Assembly (NCBI RefSeq): GCF_017306545.1
Contig: NZ_JAFKID010000019.1
Span: forward strand, 24,913-88,912
Length of the DNA stretch: 64,000 nucleotides
Source: Mesorhizobium sp.
Lineage (GTDB): Bacteria; Pseudomonadota; Alphaproteobacteria; Rhizobiales; Rhizobiaceae
Direction of reading: 5' to 3'
A program made the translations under genes and the position numbers. Shown in pieces: positions 1 to 9,053 of the stretch (the stretch's first letter is position 1; the number at the start of each line of letters is the position of its first letter). The notes below the pieces were generated by a model. The model was not told the origin of the DNA, ran no database searches, and saw only the letters and a program-made list of their open reading frames with translations.

Positions 1-140
1 TGAGGCTGGAAATCAGCCAAATCCGCGACTGCCCCCGCAACTGTAACCGTAGAGCCTCTAACCCACATGCCACTGGTCAGCCTCGCTGGTCGGGAAGGCG
101 GACGGGGGCGACGACACGGAAGTCAGGAGACCTGCCTGTT
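1..140 (+). promoter_or_regulatory. Cobalamin (B12) riboswitch, 5' end cut by window
   Basis: The B12 box AGTCAGGAGACCTGCC is at 121-136. Upstream are the usual core elements: AATCCGCGACTGCCCCCGC near 30-47, then CAACTGTAACC, then GCCACTGG with a later CGGGAAGGCG, and a GC-rich helix before the box. The left strand of the closing helix would lie before base 1, so the element is incomplete here. It precedes a TonB receptor gene. In this family adenosylcobalamin binding lowers expression of the downstream uptake genes. Confidence 0.93.
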
Positions 141-297
141 CCAGTCACCCATGCTTGACCACGAGGGGTGGGCAGGCGCGGCCGTCCGTTGCGGTGACAC
201 AGTCTGGTGTTGCCGCATGCGGGTGGGCAGAGCGTGATCCTGTAACGTCCCTGATCCCGGTCCACTTGCGGTTTTTAAAAACCGGCACGATGCCGTC
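141..297 (+). promoter_or_regulatory. Leader between riboswitch and btuB
   Basis: This 157-base leader has no gene. It holds a perfect palindrome, GGTTTTTAAAAACC, at 270-283, only 14 bases before the GTG start at 298. That hairpin could be part of the expression platform by hiding the ribosome binding region. This is inference; no pairing with the aptamer was worked out. Confidence 0.4.
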
Positions 298-2202
298 GTG
301 CCTTTGAGCCGTTTGGGGGCAGATTTGAGAAAACTTCTTATTGCGGCTGGCGCGCTGTCGTCGGCCATTTCCACGCAATCCATGGCGCAAGACGCCTCGA
401 CGTCCGAGCCGACCCTGCTCGATCCCGTCTACATCAGCACGCCGCTCAGGCGCGACAGCTCGTTGATGCGCTCGACCTCCTCGGTGACGGTCATCGACGA
501 AGAGCAGATCAAGCAGTCGGCCGCGCCGGACCTGCCGAGCCTGCTCCAATCGTACCCTGGGGTTTCGGTGAGCACCAACGGCGGCATGGGCTCGATCGCT
601 AGCCTTTCGGTGCGCGGAACCAAGACAAGCCAGACGCTGATCCTGGTCAACGGCGTGCGTGTCGCGTCCGCCACCTCGGGCGGCGCGTCGATCTTCAACA
701 TCCCGCTGGACTCGGTGGAGCGCATCGAGATCGCCAAGGGCGCGCATTCGGCGCAATACGGCTCCGACGCCATCGGCGGCGTCATCAACATCATCACCAA
801 GCAAGGCGGCACCTGCGGCGACGACCGCAAGGTCTGCGGCAGCGCCACGGTCGGCGTGATGAATCCATGGGGCGGTTATACGTCCGGCAACGTTCGGGGC
901 GAGCAAGACGGGCTGACCTATTCGGCCGGCGCCAGCTTCATCGGCACCCAAGGCTATGATTTCACCACGCCGGACGCGCCGTGGGGCATCCACGAACCGG
1001 GCGACAACGGCTTCCTGCAAGGCTCGGCAAACATGTCGGTGTCCAAGGATTTCGACTGGGGCCGAATCTACGGCGACGCCCTGGTGGCACGCGGCAAAAC
1101 CCACTACGACAATGCTTTTCCCTTCGACAACCAGCAATACACGACGACTTTTGCCGGCAAGCTCGGTACTCGCATCGACCATTCGCAAGACTGGTCCTCG
1201 ACCGTCGAGCTTTACTCCGGCATCGACAACCAGAGGAACTTCCGCAAGGACCAGCCCAGCGACAGCCGCTTCGATACCAGCCGCTACGGTATCTTCGCTT
1301 CGACCGAGAAGCACTTCGATACCGGCGGCGTGAAGAACGTGCTGACGGGCGGCGTAGAATCCTATCGCGAAAAGGTCGATTCCACCGTCGACTACGACGT
1401 CAACGCCCGCATCGTCTCGTCGGTGTTCGGCCAGTATTCGGCCGAGTACGAGGCGCTGCGCATCGACAGCGGCATTCGCTACGACGACAACAGCCAGTTC
1501 GGCAGCGTGACTACCTACAATATCGGCGCCAGCTACGAGATCACGCCCGACCTGACGCTGCGCTCCTCCTACGCCACCGGCTACAGGGCGCCGACGTTCA
1601 ACGATCTCTACTATCCGTCGTTCCCCGGCTTCCCGCCGGCGTCGAACCCGAACCTGAAGCCGGAGAAGTCGCACTCATGGGAAGCCGGCCTCAACTGGCG
1701 GATGGGAGCGGATACGACGGTGGACGTCGCCTTCTACCAGACGACGCTGACCGACGCGATCACGCTCAACCAGGATTTTACGCCCGTCAACGTCGGCCGC
1801 GCCCGGATCACCGGCTTCGAGGCCGAGCTTTCGCATCGCTTCTCCGACGAATGGAGCGGCAAGGTCTCGCTTGACCTACGCCGGCCGATCGACCGCGATA
1901 CGGGCAAGTATCTGGTCAACAGCGACCGCTTGAAGGCGGCGGCCGAAATCACCTATAGCCCGACCGAGCAGTTGGACCTGACAGCCAAGGTGCTCTACGG
2001 CGGCAGCCGCTATATTTACGATGTCGCGCATGAGAAACTGCCGGATTATGTTACGGCCGACTTCACCGCCAACTACGCCATCGACGCCAGTTCGCGGATG
2101 AAATTCGCCGTGGAGAACATCTTTGACGAACAGTATCAGACCAATCTCGGCTATCGCGCGCCGGGACGGACGTTCGACTTGAGTTTTACGCGGTCGTTCT
2201 GA
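298..2202 (+). CDS. btuB: TonB-dependent outer-membrane receptor, probable cobalamin receptor BtuB
   Basis: Predicted outer-membrane receptor that takes up cobalamin using energy from TonB. Residues about 10-31 form a signal peptide ending near SMAQ. A TonB-box-like DPVYIST lies at 42-48. A plug domain follows with LVNGVRVAS and QYGSDAIGGVINI, then a 22-strand-type barrel ending in the C-terminal Phe expected for barrel insertion. At 634 residues it matches the BtuB/FepA family length. The start is GTG 298: the ATG at 290 stops after five codons, and TTG 304 is the next in-frame choice. Cobalamin as substrate is inferred from the riboswitch upstream; the ABC genes follow 41 bases later. Confidence 0.9.
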   Translation: MPLSRLGADLRKLLIAAGALSSAISTQSMAQDASTSEPTLLDPVYISTPLRRDSSLMRSTSSVTVIDEEQIKQSAAPDLPSLLQSYPGVSVSTNGGMGSIASLSVRGTKTSQTLILVNGVRVASATSGGASIFNIPLDSVERIEIAKGAHSAQYGSDAIGGVINIITKQGGTCGDDRKVCGSATVGVMNPWGGYTSGNVRGEQDGLTYSAGASFIGTQGYDFTTPDAPWGIHEPGDNGFLQGSANMSVSKDFDWGRIYGDALVARGKTHYDNAFPFDNQQYTTTFAGKLGTRIDHSQDWSSTVELYSGIDNQRNFRKDQPSDSRFDTSRYGIFASTEKHFDTGGVKNVLTGGVESYREKVDSTVDYDVNARIVSSVFGQYSAEYEALRIDSGIRYDDNSQFGSVTTYNIGASYEITPDLTLRSSYATGYRAPTFNDLYYPSFPGFPPASNPNLKPEKSHSWEAGLNWRMGADTTVDVAFYQTTLTDAITLNQDFTPVNVGRARITGFEAELSHRFSDEWSGKVSLDLRRPIDRDTGKYLVNSDRLKAAAEITYSPTEQLDLTAKVLYGGSRYIYDVAHEKLPDYVTADFTANYAIDASSRMKFAVENIFDEQYQTNLGYRAPGRTFDLSFTRSF

Positions 2203-2243
2203 CCCCAGAACAAGGCCGCGCTGTCGGGCGCGGCCTTGAAAGG

Positions 2244-3107
2244 ATGACGATGCCGGAAACGAGGAAAGGTCGAGCGCTGTTCGCCCCGCTGGCGGCGGTG
2301 CTGGCGCTCGCCTATCCGGCGGCTGCGGCGCCAGCACCGCAGCGCGTTGTTTCGATGAATTTGTGCACCGACGAGATGGCGATGCTGATCGCGGCGCCCG
2401 GTCAGTTGCATTCCGTTTCATTTCTCGCTGCTGATCCGATCTCCTCGGTTCTCGCGCCGGAGGCCAGCCGCTATAAGGCCAATCACGGGCAGGCGGAGGA
2501 GATTTTCCTCATGCAACCCGATCTGGTGCTGGCCGGAACCTATACGACCGGCGCGACCGTCGACTTGCTGCGCCGGCTGGGAATCCGGGTCGAGCAGTTC
2601 GCCCCGGAAAATTCCTTCGACGACATCCGCGCCGGCCTGCGGCGCATGGGCGAGGTGCTCGGCCAACGGCAACGGGCCGAAGATCTGGTCGCCGATCTGG
2701 ACCGGCGGCTGGCGGCGGTGAAGGCCGGCGATCACGACGGCATGACCGCCGCCATTTACTACGCCAACAGCTACACGTCCGGTAGCGGCACGCTGATCGA
2801 CGACGTGATGGCGAAAGCCGGGCTGACCAACATCGCGACAAAATTCGGCTATGCCGGCATGGAACGCCTGCCGCTGGAACTGCTTGTGCTATCCGATCCG
2901 GACCTTCTGGTCACGGCCGACCGAGGCTATTCGGCACCGGCGCTGGCACAGCAGGGGTTCGACCATCCGGCTTTCCGGGCGCAGGCGGCGCTGAGCGGCG
3001 CGGTCGATCTCGCCTCGCGCTACACGATCTGCGGCGCGCCGTTCACCGCGGAGGCGGTGCGCCTGCTGTCGCAGGGCGCGGATGCCCGCAAGGCGGCTCC
3101 GAAATGA
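2244..3107 (+). CDS. btuF: Periplasmic binding protein of cobalamin-type ABC importer (BtuF-like)
   Basis: Soluble periplasmic component expected to hand the ligand to the permease. Residues about 8-30 are a hydrophobic signal sequence ending in AAAAPAP, followed by the start of the TroA/BtuF-type fold (QRVVSMNLCTDEMAM). At 287 residues it has the usual length. The ATG at 2244 follows GAAAGG; an ATG two codons later is also possible. The stop overlaps the permease start (ATGA), so the genes are translationally coupled. Ligand identity rests on the riboswitch; iron-siderophore binding proteins share this fold. Confidence 0.78.
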   Translation: MTMPETRKGRALFAPLAAVLALAYPAAAAPAPQRVVSMNLCTDEMAMLIAAPGQLHSVSFLAADPISSVLAPEASRYKANHGQAEEIFLMQPDLVLAGTYTTGATVDLLRRLGIRVEQFAPENSFDDIRAGLRRMGEVLGQRQRAEDLVADLDRRLAAVKAGDHDGMTAAIYYANSYTSGSGTLIDDVMAKAGLTNIATKFGYAGMERLPLELLVLSDPDLLVTADRGYSAPALAQQGFDHPAFRAQAALSGAVDLASRYTICGAPFTAEAVRLLSQGADARKAAPK

Positions 3108-4105
3108 ACGATGCACGCCGCTACCAGATGGCACTGGCGGCGCTCACGCTGGCGACGCTCATTCTGTTTTGCCTGTCGCTGCTGGTCGGACCGGCCGGCA
3201 TCGGCTTCATCGACAGCGTGTCGGCCTTGTTCTCGGAGCGGCGCGATGCGATCGCGCTGATCATGCAGGAAATCCGCCTGCCGCGCGCGCTGCTCGGCCT
3301 GATGGTGGGCGCGACCCTCGGCCTGTCCGGCGCGGTGCTGCAAGGCTATCTGCGCAACCCGCTGGCCGAACCCGCCCTGATCGGCGTCAGCGCCTCGGCC
3401 TCACTCGGCGCCGTGCTCGCCATCTATACGGGGCTGAGCGCGGTCTTCCCGCCGGCGCTGCCGCTGGCAGCGCTTGCCGCCTCAGTTGTCGCGGTGCTGA
3501 TCGTACAGGCGATGGCGGGCCGGCGCGGCAGCGTGCTCACCCTCATCCTCGCCGGCGTCGCCGTTTCGAGCTTCGCTGGTGCCATGACCTCGCTGGCGCT
3601 CAACCTGTCATCCAATCCCTTCGCCGCACTGGAAATCATGTTCTGGATGCTCGGCTCGCTGACCGACCGGTCGATGACGCATGTGTGGCTGGCGCTGCCT
3701 TTCATGCTGGCGGGATGGGCGGCGCTGCTGACGCTCGGGCGGGCGCTGGACGCGCTGACGCTCGGCGGGGACACCGCAGCCAGCCTCGGCGTCGACATGC
3801 GCCGCGTGCAGTTCCTCGCCGTGTTCGGCACGGCCGCCTCGGTGGGCGCGGCGACGGCGGTCACCGGCGCCATCGGTTTCGTCGGGCTGGTCGTGCCGCA
3901 TCTCTTGCGGCCGCTGACCGGCGGCCAGCCGTCGCGCCTGCTGCCTACGAGCGCGCTGGGCGGCGCTTCGGTGGTTCTGGCCGCCGACATCCTCGTGCGG
4001 ATCGTCGCGCCGGAGCGCGACCTCAAGCTCGGCGTTCTGACGGCGATCGTCGGGGCGCCGTTCTTCCTCTGGCTGGTCTGGCGCGAGCGGAGGAAAGTGG
4101 CATGA
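3104..4105 (+). CDS. btuC: FecCD-family ABC transporter permease (BtuC-like)
   Basis: Inner-membrane permease of a type II ABC importer, expected to work as a homodimer. It is 333 residues with roughly ten hydrophobic segments spread over its length. FecCD signatures are visible: RLPRALLGLMVGATLGLSG near residue 60, then NPLAEPALIGVSASA, and GAIGFVGLVVPHLLR near 265. It overlaps the binding-protein gene by 4 bases and the ATPase gene by 4 bases. With the riboswitch this points to vitamin B12 import. Confidence 0.82.
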   Translation: MNDARRYQMALAALTLATLILFCLSLLVGPAGIGFIDSVSALFSERRDAIALIMQEIRLPRALLGLMVGATLGLSGAVLQGYLRNPLAEPALIGVSASASLGAVLAIYTGLSAVFPPALPLAALAASVVAVLIVQAMAGRRGSVLTLILAGVAVSSFAGAMTSLALNLSSNPFAALEIMFWMLGSLTDRSMTHVWLALPFMLAGWAALLTLGRALDALTLGGDTAASLGVDMRRVQFLAVFGTAASVGAATAVTGAIGFVGLVVPHLLRPLTGGQPSRLLPTSALGGASVVLAADILVRIVAPERDLKLGVLTAIVGAPFFLWLVWRERRKVA

Positions 4106-4899
4106 CGCTGCTTTCCGTCTCACACCTTTCGGCCGCGCTCGGCGGCCGGCCCGTGCTGCACGACATATCGTTCGATGTCGGGCCGGGAGAACTGGTCGGC
4201 CTCATCGGACCCAATGGCGCTGGGAAATCAACGCTGCTGCGCGCGCTCATGGGGCTGACCCCGGCCTCCGGCGCTATCGTTCTCGACGGAGAGGACGGGG
4301 GCGACCTGACCGCCACCCGGCGGGCGCTGAAGGTGGCCTACATGGCGCAGAGCCGCGACGTCGCCTGGGCGATGCCGGTGGAGGCGCTGGTGGCGCTGGG
4401 GCGGCTGCCGCATCTGCCGCGCCTGTCGCCGATGCGGGCGGCCGACCGCGCCGCCGTCGACGCCGCGATGCGCCTGATGGATGTCGAGGCCCATCGCGAC
4501 CGACAGGCGACCGCGCTTTCCGGTGGCGAACTGGCGCGTGTGCTGGCGGCGCGCGCGCTGGCACAGGAGACGCCGCTGCTTCTGGCCGACGAGCCGGCCG
4601 CCGGCCTGGACCCGTCGCACCAGATCGGCCTGATGCAGGTCTTCCACTCGCTCGCGCAGGAAGGTCGCAGCGTCGTCGTCTCGACCCATGATCTCGGCCT
4701 CGCGGCGCGAAGCTGCACCCGCCTCATTCTGCTCGACCGGGGCCGCGTCGTGGCCGATGGGACGCCGGAAGCGGTGGTGACGGCGAACAACCTGAAATCT
4801 GTCTACGGCGTGGAAGCCTATTTCGGCGAAGTCGAGGGCCGCATGGTTGTACTTCCCCTTGGCCTTTCGACACCCTCTTCCAAAGAGCATAGGGCATGA
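4102..4899 (+). CDS. btuD: ABC transporter ATPase (BtuD-like)
   Basis: Cytoplasmic ATPase that drives the importer. In 265 residues it has Walker A GPNGAGKST (36-44), Q-loop (MAQSRD, near 83), signature LSGGE (139-143), Walker B LLLADE with the D-loop AAGLD (159-170), and a switch His in STHD. The start is ATG 4102 after AGGAAAG, overlapping the permease stop. The gene ends in an ATGA overlap with a 48-codon ORF. Confidence 0.85.
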   Translation: MTLLSVSHLSAALGGRPVLHDISFDVGPGELVGLIGPNGAGKSTLLRALMGLTPASGAIVLDGEDGGDLTATRRALKVAYMAQSRDVAWAMPVEALVALGRLPHLPRLSPMRAADRAAVDAAMRLMDVEAHRDRQATALSGGELARVLAARALAQETPLLLADEPAAGLDPSHQIGLMQVFHSLAQEGRSVVVSTHDLGLAARSCTRLILLDRGRVVADGTPEAVVTANNLKSVYGVEAYFGEVEGRMVVLPLGLSTPSSKEHRA

Positions 4900-5042
4900 G
4901 CGGATTGGAGCGTTTGCCACGCGGCCATTTGACCGATGCCAGCGGCGACGCGAAGCGGCAACAGCGGCTGGCCGCATGGTCCGAGGCATTCGATCCGGGC
5001 CAGACCCTCGGCGACGAAGATGACCACGCGCCTGGCCGTTGA
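4896..5042 (+). CDS. Small ORF (48 aa) between ATPase and tonB
   Basis: A 48-codon frame starts with ATG overlapping the ATPase stop (ATGA) and ends 23 bases inside the tonB gene. The product is polar (MSGLERLPRGHL at the start, acidic near the C-terminus), with no signal or membrane segment. I do not recognise a family. The tight overlaps at both ends match the operon's style and favour a real gene, or at least a coupling ORF that carries ribosomes to the weakly marked tonB start. Confidence 0.45.
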   Translation: MSGLERLPRGHLTDASGDAKRQQRLAAWSEAFDPGQTLGDEDDHAPGR

Positions 5043-6258
5043 GCCGAACACCGGCGAGATAGACAAGGCCGATCCGAGGTTGGCAGGGCCGGACGAACCG
5101 CGAATCGACCTTCCCGGTTGCGATCCGGATCACCTCCCCTATTCCGAAACCTGGCAGCTCCGAGACGAGCCGGATATCGAGACTGCTCCGCTGCGGCCGG
5201 TCCGTCCCCCGGAACGCGCGGGCAAACGGGTATGGTACGCCGTCGGCGCCGGCGCTTCTGTCGTCGGCCATGCCCTGGCCGTTGCCATGTTGCTTCTCGC
5301 TCCCCAGGTGCCGCTGCTTTCCGCGCCGGATGACGACGCGATCGACGTTGTTCTCGACTATCGTGCGGCGGAAGGAGCGCCTGCCGAGGCAAACAGTCCG
5401 TCGGCAGGAAAGCAAAGCGAGAATGCCCAGCCTCAGGCGACGGGGAACCCGGCAGCGCAGGAGAGACAGGAAATGCCGCGTTCGCCTGAGCGGGATCAGG
5501 ACGAACCACCGGTCACGCCGGAACAGAAAACCGACCCGCAACCGGTCGCCGCGCCCACCGAGGAGCCGGAGACACGGCACACCAGCGCGCCGGAAAAGCC
5601 CGCGAGTTCCACCGCACCGGCAACAAACAATGATGCGCATTCTGCGGAGGCGGAACTGTCGACGACATCGCCGAGCGACACGAACACCGCCGAGCCTTCG
5701 CCCGACCCGTTGCCGCAACCGTTGCCGCAGAAGAATACGCAGCCGGCGCCTCCGTCCGAAGCCAAGAAGCCATCGCACGAGGTTTCCGAAGATCGGTCGC
5801 GATCCCGGCATGAAAAGGTGGAAGCCAAGGAGCCAAGCCGGCGAAAGGCGAAGCCGACGCGCAAGGACCGCAAACCACCAGCCGATGGCGGCGCGAAGAC
5901 GCCGGGAGATGCGGCGGAAAATTCAAGGCCGTCTTCAGCGGCCGCGACGGGCTCCGGGCAAAAGTCGGGCAGCACCGGAAGTGTGGCGGTGGCGAATTAT
6001 CCCGGCCTGGTTCATCGCCGCTTGCAGCGAACGGCCGCGAGCGCGGGGAGCGGATTGAGCGGAACTGCGGCCGTGGCGTTCACCGTCGATGCCTCGGGTG
6101 GAGCCTCGTCGATCCGGCTCGCAAAAACCAGCGGCAAACCGCAGCTCGACCGAGCTGCGCTGGCGGCTGTCCGCCGTGCGTCGCCATTTCCGCCCATTCC
6201 GCCGGAGGCAAACCGGAGGAACTGGTCGTTCGTCGTGCCGGTCAGGTTCGGCAACTGA
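5020..6258 (+). CDS. tonB: TonB family energy transducer
   Basis: Inner-membrane protein that couples the proton gradient (with ExbBD, not in this window) to the outer-membrane receptor. The single membrane segment is at about 72-100 and contains S80-x3-H84, the Ser/His pair typical of TonB transmembrane helices. A long Pro/Glu/Lys-rich, disordered periplasmic linker spans about 105-335. The TonB C-terminal domain (YPGLVHRRLQ... to VPVRFGN) covers the last 90 residues. The N-terminal cytoplasmic part of about 70 residues is longer than in enteric TonB. ATG 5020 is chosen because upstream in-frame codons run inside the 48-aa ORF. Position suggests a TonB dedicated to this receptor. Confidence 0.85.
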   Translation: MTTRLAVEPNTGEIDKADPRLAGPDEPRIDLPGCDPDHLPYSETWQLRDEPDIETAPLRPVRPPERAGKRVWYAVGAGASVVGHALAVAMLLLAPQVPLLSAPDDDAIDVVLDYRAAEGAPAEANSPSAGKQSENAQPQATGNPAAQERQEMPRSPERDQDEPPVTPEQKTDPQPVAAPTEEPETRHTSAPEKPASSTAPATNNDAHSAEAELSTTSPSDTNTAEPSPDPLPQPLPQKNTQPAPPSEAKKPSHEVSEDRSRSRHEKVEAKEPSRRKAKPTRKDRKPPADGGAKTPGDAAENSRPSSAAATGSGQKSGSTGSVAVANYPGLVHRRLQRTAASAGSGLSGTAAVAFTVDASGGASSIRLAKTSGKPQLDRAALAAVRRASPFPPIPPEANRRNWSFVVPVRFGN

Positions 6259-6302
6259 CGGAAAGCGGCTTGTCCGAGTTGCCGGCGCGCAGAGAACCGC
6301 GG

Positions 6303-7283
6303 CTAAGGGCCCCCATTCCGGAAATCCGACGGCGTGATGCCGAACCTGCGCCGGAAGGTGCGGTTGAAGTAGGACAGGTCGTTGAAGCCGCAGGCGTGCG
6401 CAATCGATGCGATGGTGGTGGCGGTGTGCCCGGAGCGCAGCAATTGCCGCGACCGTTCCAGCCTCAGCAAAAGCAGAAAATCTGAAAACGTCGTCTGTTC
6501 GTCCTGGAACAGCTTGCGGACATAGCGCGGCGAGATGCCGTGACGCACGGCGACCGCGCCGATGGAAAGGGCCGGCTCGCCAAGATGCCGGCCGATATCG
6601 GCCTTGATCGCACGCAGCCGCGCCGCGCGCACGCCGCCGCGCTCATAGGCCGGCGGATCGCCGTCCGATCCGGAACCGATCATCGTCGCCATCAGGTCGC
6701 GGATATGGCCGGCGGCAAGCCGGCCGAATTCGCTGGAGTGCGGTTTGTGCCGGGCGTGCAGCAGGCGCACGTAGCCGAGAAGCAGGCCGAGCACGTCGCT
6801 TTGGCGGTTCACCACGGTCATCGACGGGTTTTGGCATGCTGGGAGCAGCGGCATCAGATCGTCGATCGGCACCGATATGTTGGTGAACTTCGCCCTGTCG
6901 TGCGACTGGATAACGCTGCGTTCGCCGCCTCGCACAAAAATGGCGTCGCCGGCGTCGAGTATATGTTCACGGCCATTCTGGGCGACATGGAGCGGAACGT
7001 CGGCGGTCACGACAAACATCATGTCCGTCTCGTCGCCGGCGATGAGCTTTGGCGTACGCGATACACGAAAGGGAGTGGCAGACACCGAACTGCAAGCCGC
7101 ACCCGGCAGCATGAGCAGTTCGCCTTCGGCGTGAAAAGCAGTGTCCTTCGCCGGCTCGATGTCGAGCCGCACCACCATCTGCCCGAATACTTCGCGCCAG
7201 ACCGGAAGCCTGTCCCGCGCAGGCAGCGCCGCCGTCGTCAAAAACAGCGATGAGGACGGGGCCGGTTCGTTCACGTTCTCCAT
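6303..7283 (-). CDS. AraC-family transcriptional regulator
   Basis: Probable DNA-binding regulator of 326 residues. The C-terminal 100 residues hold the double helix-turn-helix: SIGAVAVRHGISPRYVRKLF, then TIASIAHACGFNDLSYFNRT with the FRRRFGITPSDFR ending typical of the family. The N-terminal 200 residues resemble the AraC_binding_2 type ligand-sensing domain. It is convergent with tonB (44 bases between stops) and divergent from the exported-protein operon at 7433. Whether it controls either neighbour cannot be read from sequence. Confidence 0.88.
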   Translation of the reverse strand: MENVNEPAPSSSLFLTTAALPARDRLPVWREVFGQMVVRLDIEPAKDTAFHAEGELLMLPGAACSSVSATPFRVSRTPKLIAGDETDMMFVVTADVPLHVAQNGREHILDAGDAIFVRGGERSVIQSHDRAKFTNISVPIDDLMPLLPACQNPSMTVVNRQSDVLGLLLGYVRLLHARHKPHSSEFGRLAAGHIRDLMATMIGSGSDGDPPAYERGGVRAARLRAIKADIGRHLGEPALSIGAVAVRHGISPRYVRKLFQDEQTTFSDFLLLLRLERSRQLLRSGHTATTIASIAHACGFNDLSYFNRTFRRRFGITPSDFRNGGP

Positions 7284-7432
7284 TCACGCTCCCCCTGCCG
7301 CAACGATGCAACAGGGCTGTGCGAAGGTCAATTTGGTTCCGTCCTGTCCGTATCCAGTTCCTTCCGGTCCATGACGAGGGGGGACGGAAGCGACATTATG
7401 GGTGCGGTCAGGGCGTTGGGGGAAAGACCTGA

Positions 7433-8245
7433 ATGAGTTTGCCGGGCGGCGGCACTGTCGGCACCAGCGACGAAACTTCGACCGGCCAGGCCCCACGCCC
7501 CGGAAAGGCCGGGCGGGTGTTGCTGTTCTTCCTCTTTTTCTTCGGCTTCGTCTTCGTCATACCCTTTGTGACCGTGGCGCTGGTGCAGGCGAAATACGGC
7601 CTCATCGATGGGCCGCCCTCGTTTCCGGTCGACCCGTTCGGCGAGACGGTCAAGCGGGTCGCCTTCTACGGTATTTTTGTCTGGGCCGGCTTGCAGTTCT
7701 TCCTCTTCGGCCGCGTCGCCTCATGGGCCGCTCAGGTGCCGGCCGTTCCCGGCGTGGAGCCGGCGACGGTCGAGACACTGATGCAGCGCCTGCTTTCCAT
7801 CAACGAGCAGGACGTTCCCTATACGATCAAGCGCGGCAGCCGCCCCGACGAACTCGTCGTCGACTGGCGCTATGCCGACGCCAAATGGCTCGACCTGATG
7901 CGCATCCACGGCATGAGCAAGGGCTACCGGCTGGTGCTTCGCTTCGACGAGGGCGCGCATAACGTCCGGGCGCAAGACCGCTACGCGTCCTTCGACTGGT
8001 CGGCCGGGCGCGGTCCCGACCTGCTCAGCCTCAACTGGCAGATGTCGCTCGGCATCACTTTCTTCGAATACCGGCACGAACGGGTCTTCGGCCTGCAATT
8101 CAGGGACGGCAAGCCGACCTTCGACCTGAGCTACGCCTACACCTTCGACCTCAACGAACTGAAACAGCCGATGATCGAGATCGTCCGCCATGCCGGCTGG
8201 AATTTCCGGCCGGTCATCACCTTCTTCCGCCCGATCGGCGGATAG
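7433..8245 (+). CDS. Membrane protein of unknown function, first gene of exported-protein operon
   Basis: 270 residues with two hydrophobic segments near the N-terminus (about 28-50 and 72-95) and a soluble C-terminal part of about 165 residues rich in aromatic residues. ATG 7433 follows GGGGGAAAG at good spacing. No family is recognised. It opens a + strand run of six genes with short gaps or 4-base overlaps, all the others being exported, so it may be the membrane anchor of whatever they form. Confidence 0.7.
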   Translation: MSLPGGGTVGTSDETSTGQAPRPGKAGRVLLFFLFFFGFVFVIPFVTVALVQAKYGLIDGPPSFPVDPFGETVKRVAFYGIFVWAGLQFFLFGRVASWAAQVPAVPGVEPATVETLMQRLLSINEQDVPYTIKRGSRPDELVVDWRYADAKWLDLMRIHGMSKGYRLVLRFDEGAHNVRAQDRYASFDWSAGRGPDLLSLNWQMSLGITFFEYRHERVFGLQFRDGKPTFDLSYAYTFDLNELKQPMIEIVRHAGWNFRPVITFFRPIGG

Positions 8246-8273
8246 AAGCCGGCGGACAGGAACAGGAGCCGAT

Positions 8274-9053
8274 ATGCAACGCGTTTACCGGACTTTCCTC
8301 GCGGCAACGTTGATGGCGCTCATGCCGGTGGCGCTGCTGCCGGCCGCCGCGCAGGACGAGGAGCAGCCGCGCTGGTTCGGCGGTGGCTACGACGACGTGA
8401 CGACGCTCGCCTACGGCATCCCGGACAGCGACTATGTGGCGCTGCATTTCTCCTGCGCCACCGGCAAGCCCGTGGTGAACGTCTATGTGCAGGATGAGGA
8501 AAGCAGCGCCGACGAAGGAGCGACGATGCAGGTGCGCCTGTCAGCGGGCGGGCAACAGGTCGCGTTCTCGGGAAAAGCCATGCCCAACGAGGATTCCGGT
8601 GGGAAGGACGTCAAGGGCGCATTGCCGCCCGACGCTGCGCTACGGGCCATCCTGACGGCGACGGGCGAACTGGAAATCGTCGTCGACGGGCATATCCAGC
8701 GCTACGCCATGGAAGGCGCGGCCGAGCCGGCGGCGACGATGCTTGCCGCCTGCGACGCGCCGAGGCCGGCCGGCGACCTCGACGTGACGGTGACGAACGA
8801 GGCGAAACGTTCCTTGCAGAGCTTCGCCTGGTCGGAGGCCGGCGTGAATTCCTTCGACAGCGACGCCTTCGGCTACGAGACGCTGGAACCGGGGGCCAGC
8901 CGCACCTTCACCATTCCCGACGGCCGCGCCATCTGCACCTTCGATCTGGCCGTGACTTTCGCCGAAGAGGACGAGGAGGACTGTTGCAGCGACCCGACGC
9001 CGGCCGGCACGCAGAATCTGTGTGAAAACAGCACGTTCGTTGTCCATGACTAG
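8274..9053 (+). CDS. Exported protein of unknown function
   Basis: 259 residues with a clear signal peptide (about 1-28, ending LLPAAAQD). The mature part is acidic and has several Cys residues (including an adjacent pair near the C-terminus), which suggests a disulphide-bonded periplasmic protein. ATG 8274 follows AACAGGAG. The last 8 bases overlap the start of the next gene. No known domain is recognised. Confidence 0.68.
   Translation: MQRVYRTFLAATLMALMPVALLPAAAQDEEQPRWFGGGYDDVTTLAYGIPDSDYVALHFSCATGKPVVNVYVQDEESSADEGATMQVRLSAGGQQVAFSGKAMPNEDSGGKDVKGALPPDAALRAILTATGELEIVVDGHIQRYAMEGAAEPAATMLAACDAPRPAGDLDVTVTNEAKRSLQSFAWSEAGVNSFDSDAFGYETLEPGASRTFTIPDGRAICTFDLAVTFAEEDEEDCCSDPTPAGTQNLCENSTFVVHD

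Noticed and set aside
145-1674. Long - strand frame opposite btuB
   Set aside because: Arg/Val/Ala-rich antisense shadow of a high-GC gene; btuB is well supported by family motifs.
4228-5811. 527-codon - strand frame across the ATPase and tonB genes
   Set aside because: Composition almost only Arg/Leu/Gly/Pro and it lies opposite two recognised genes.
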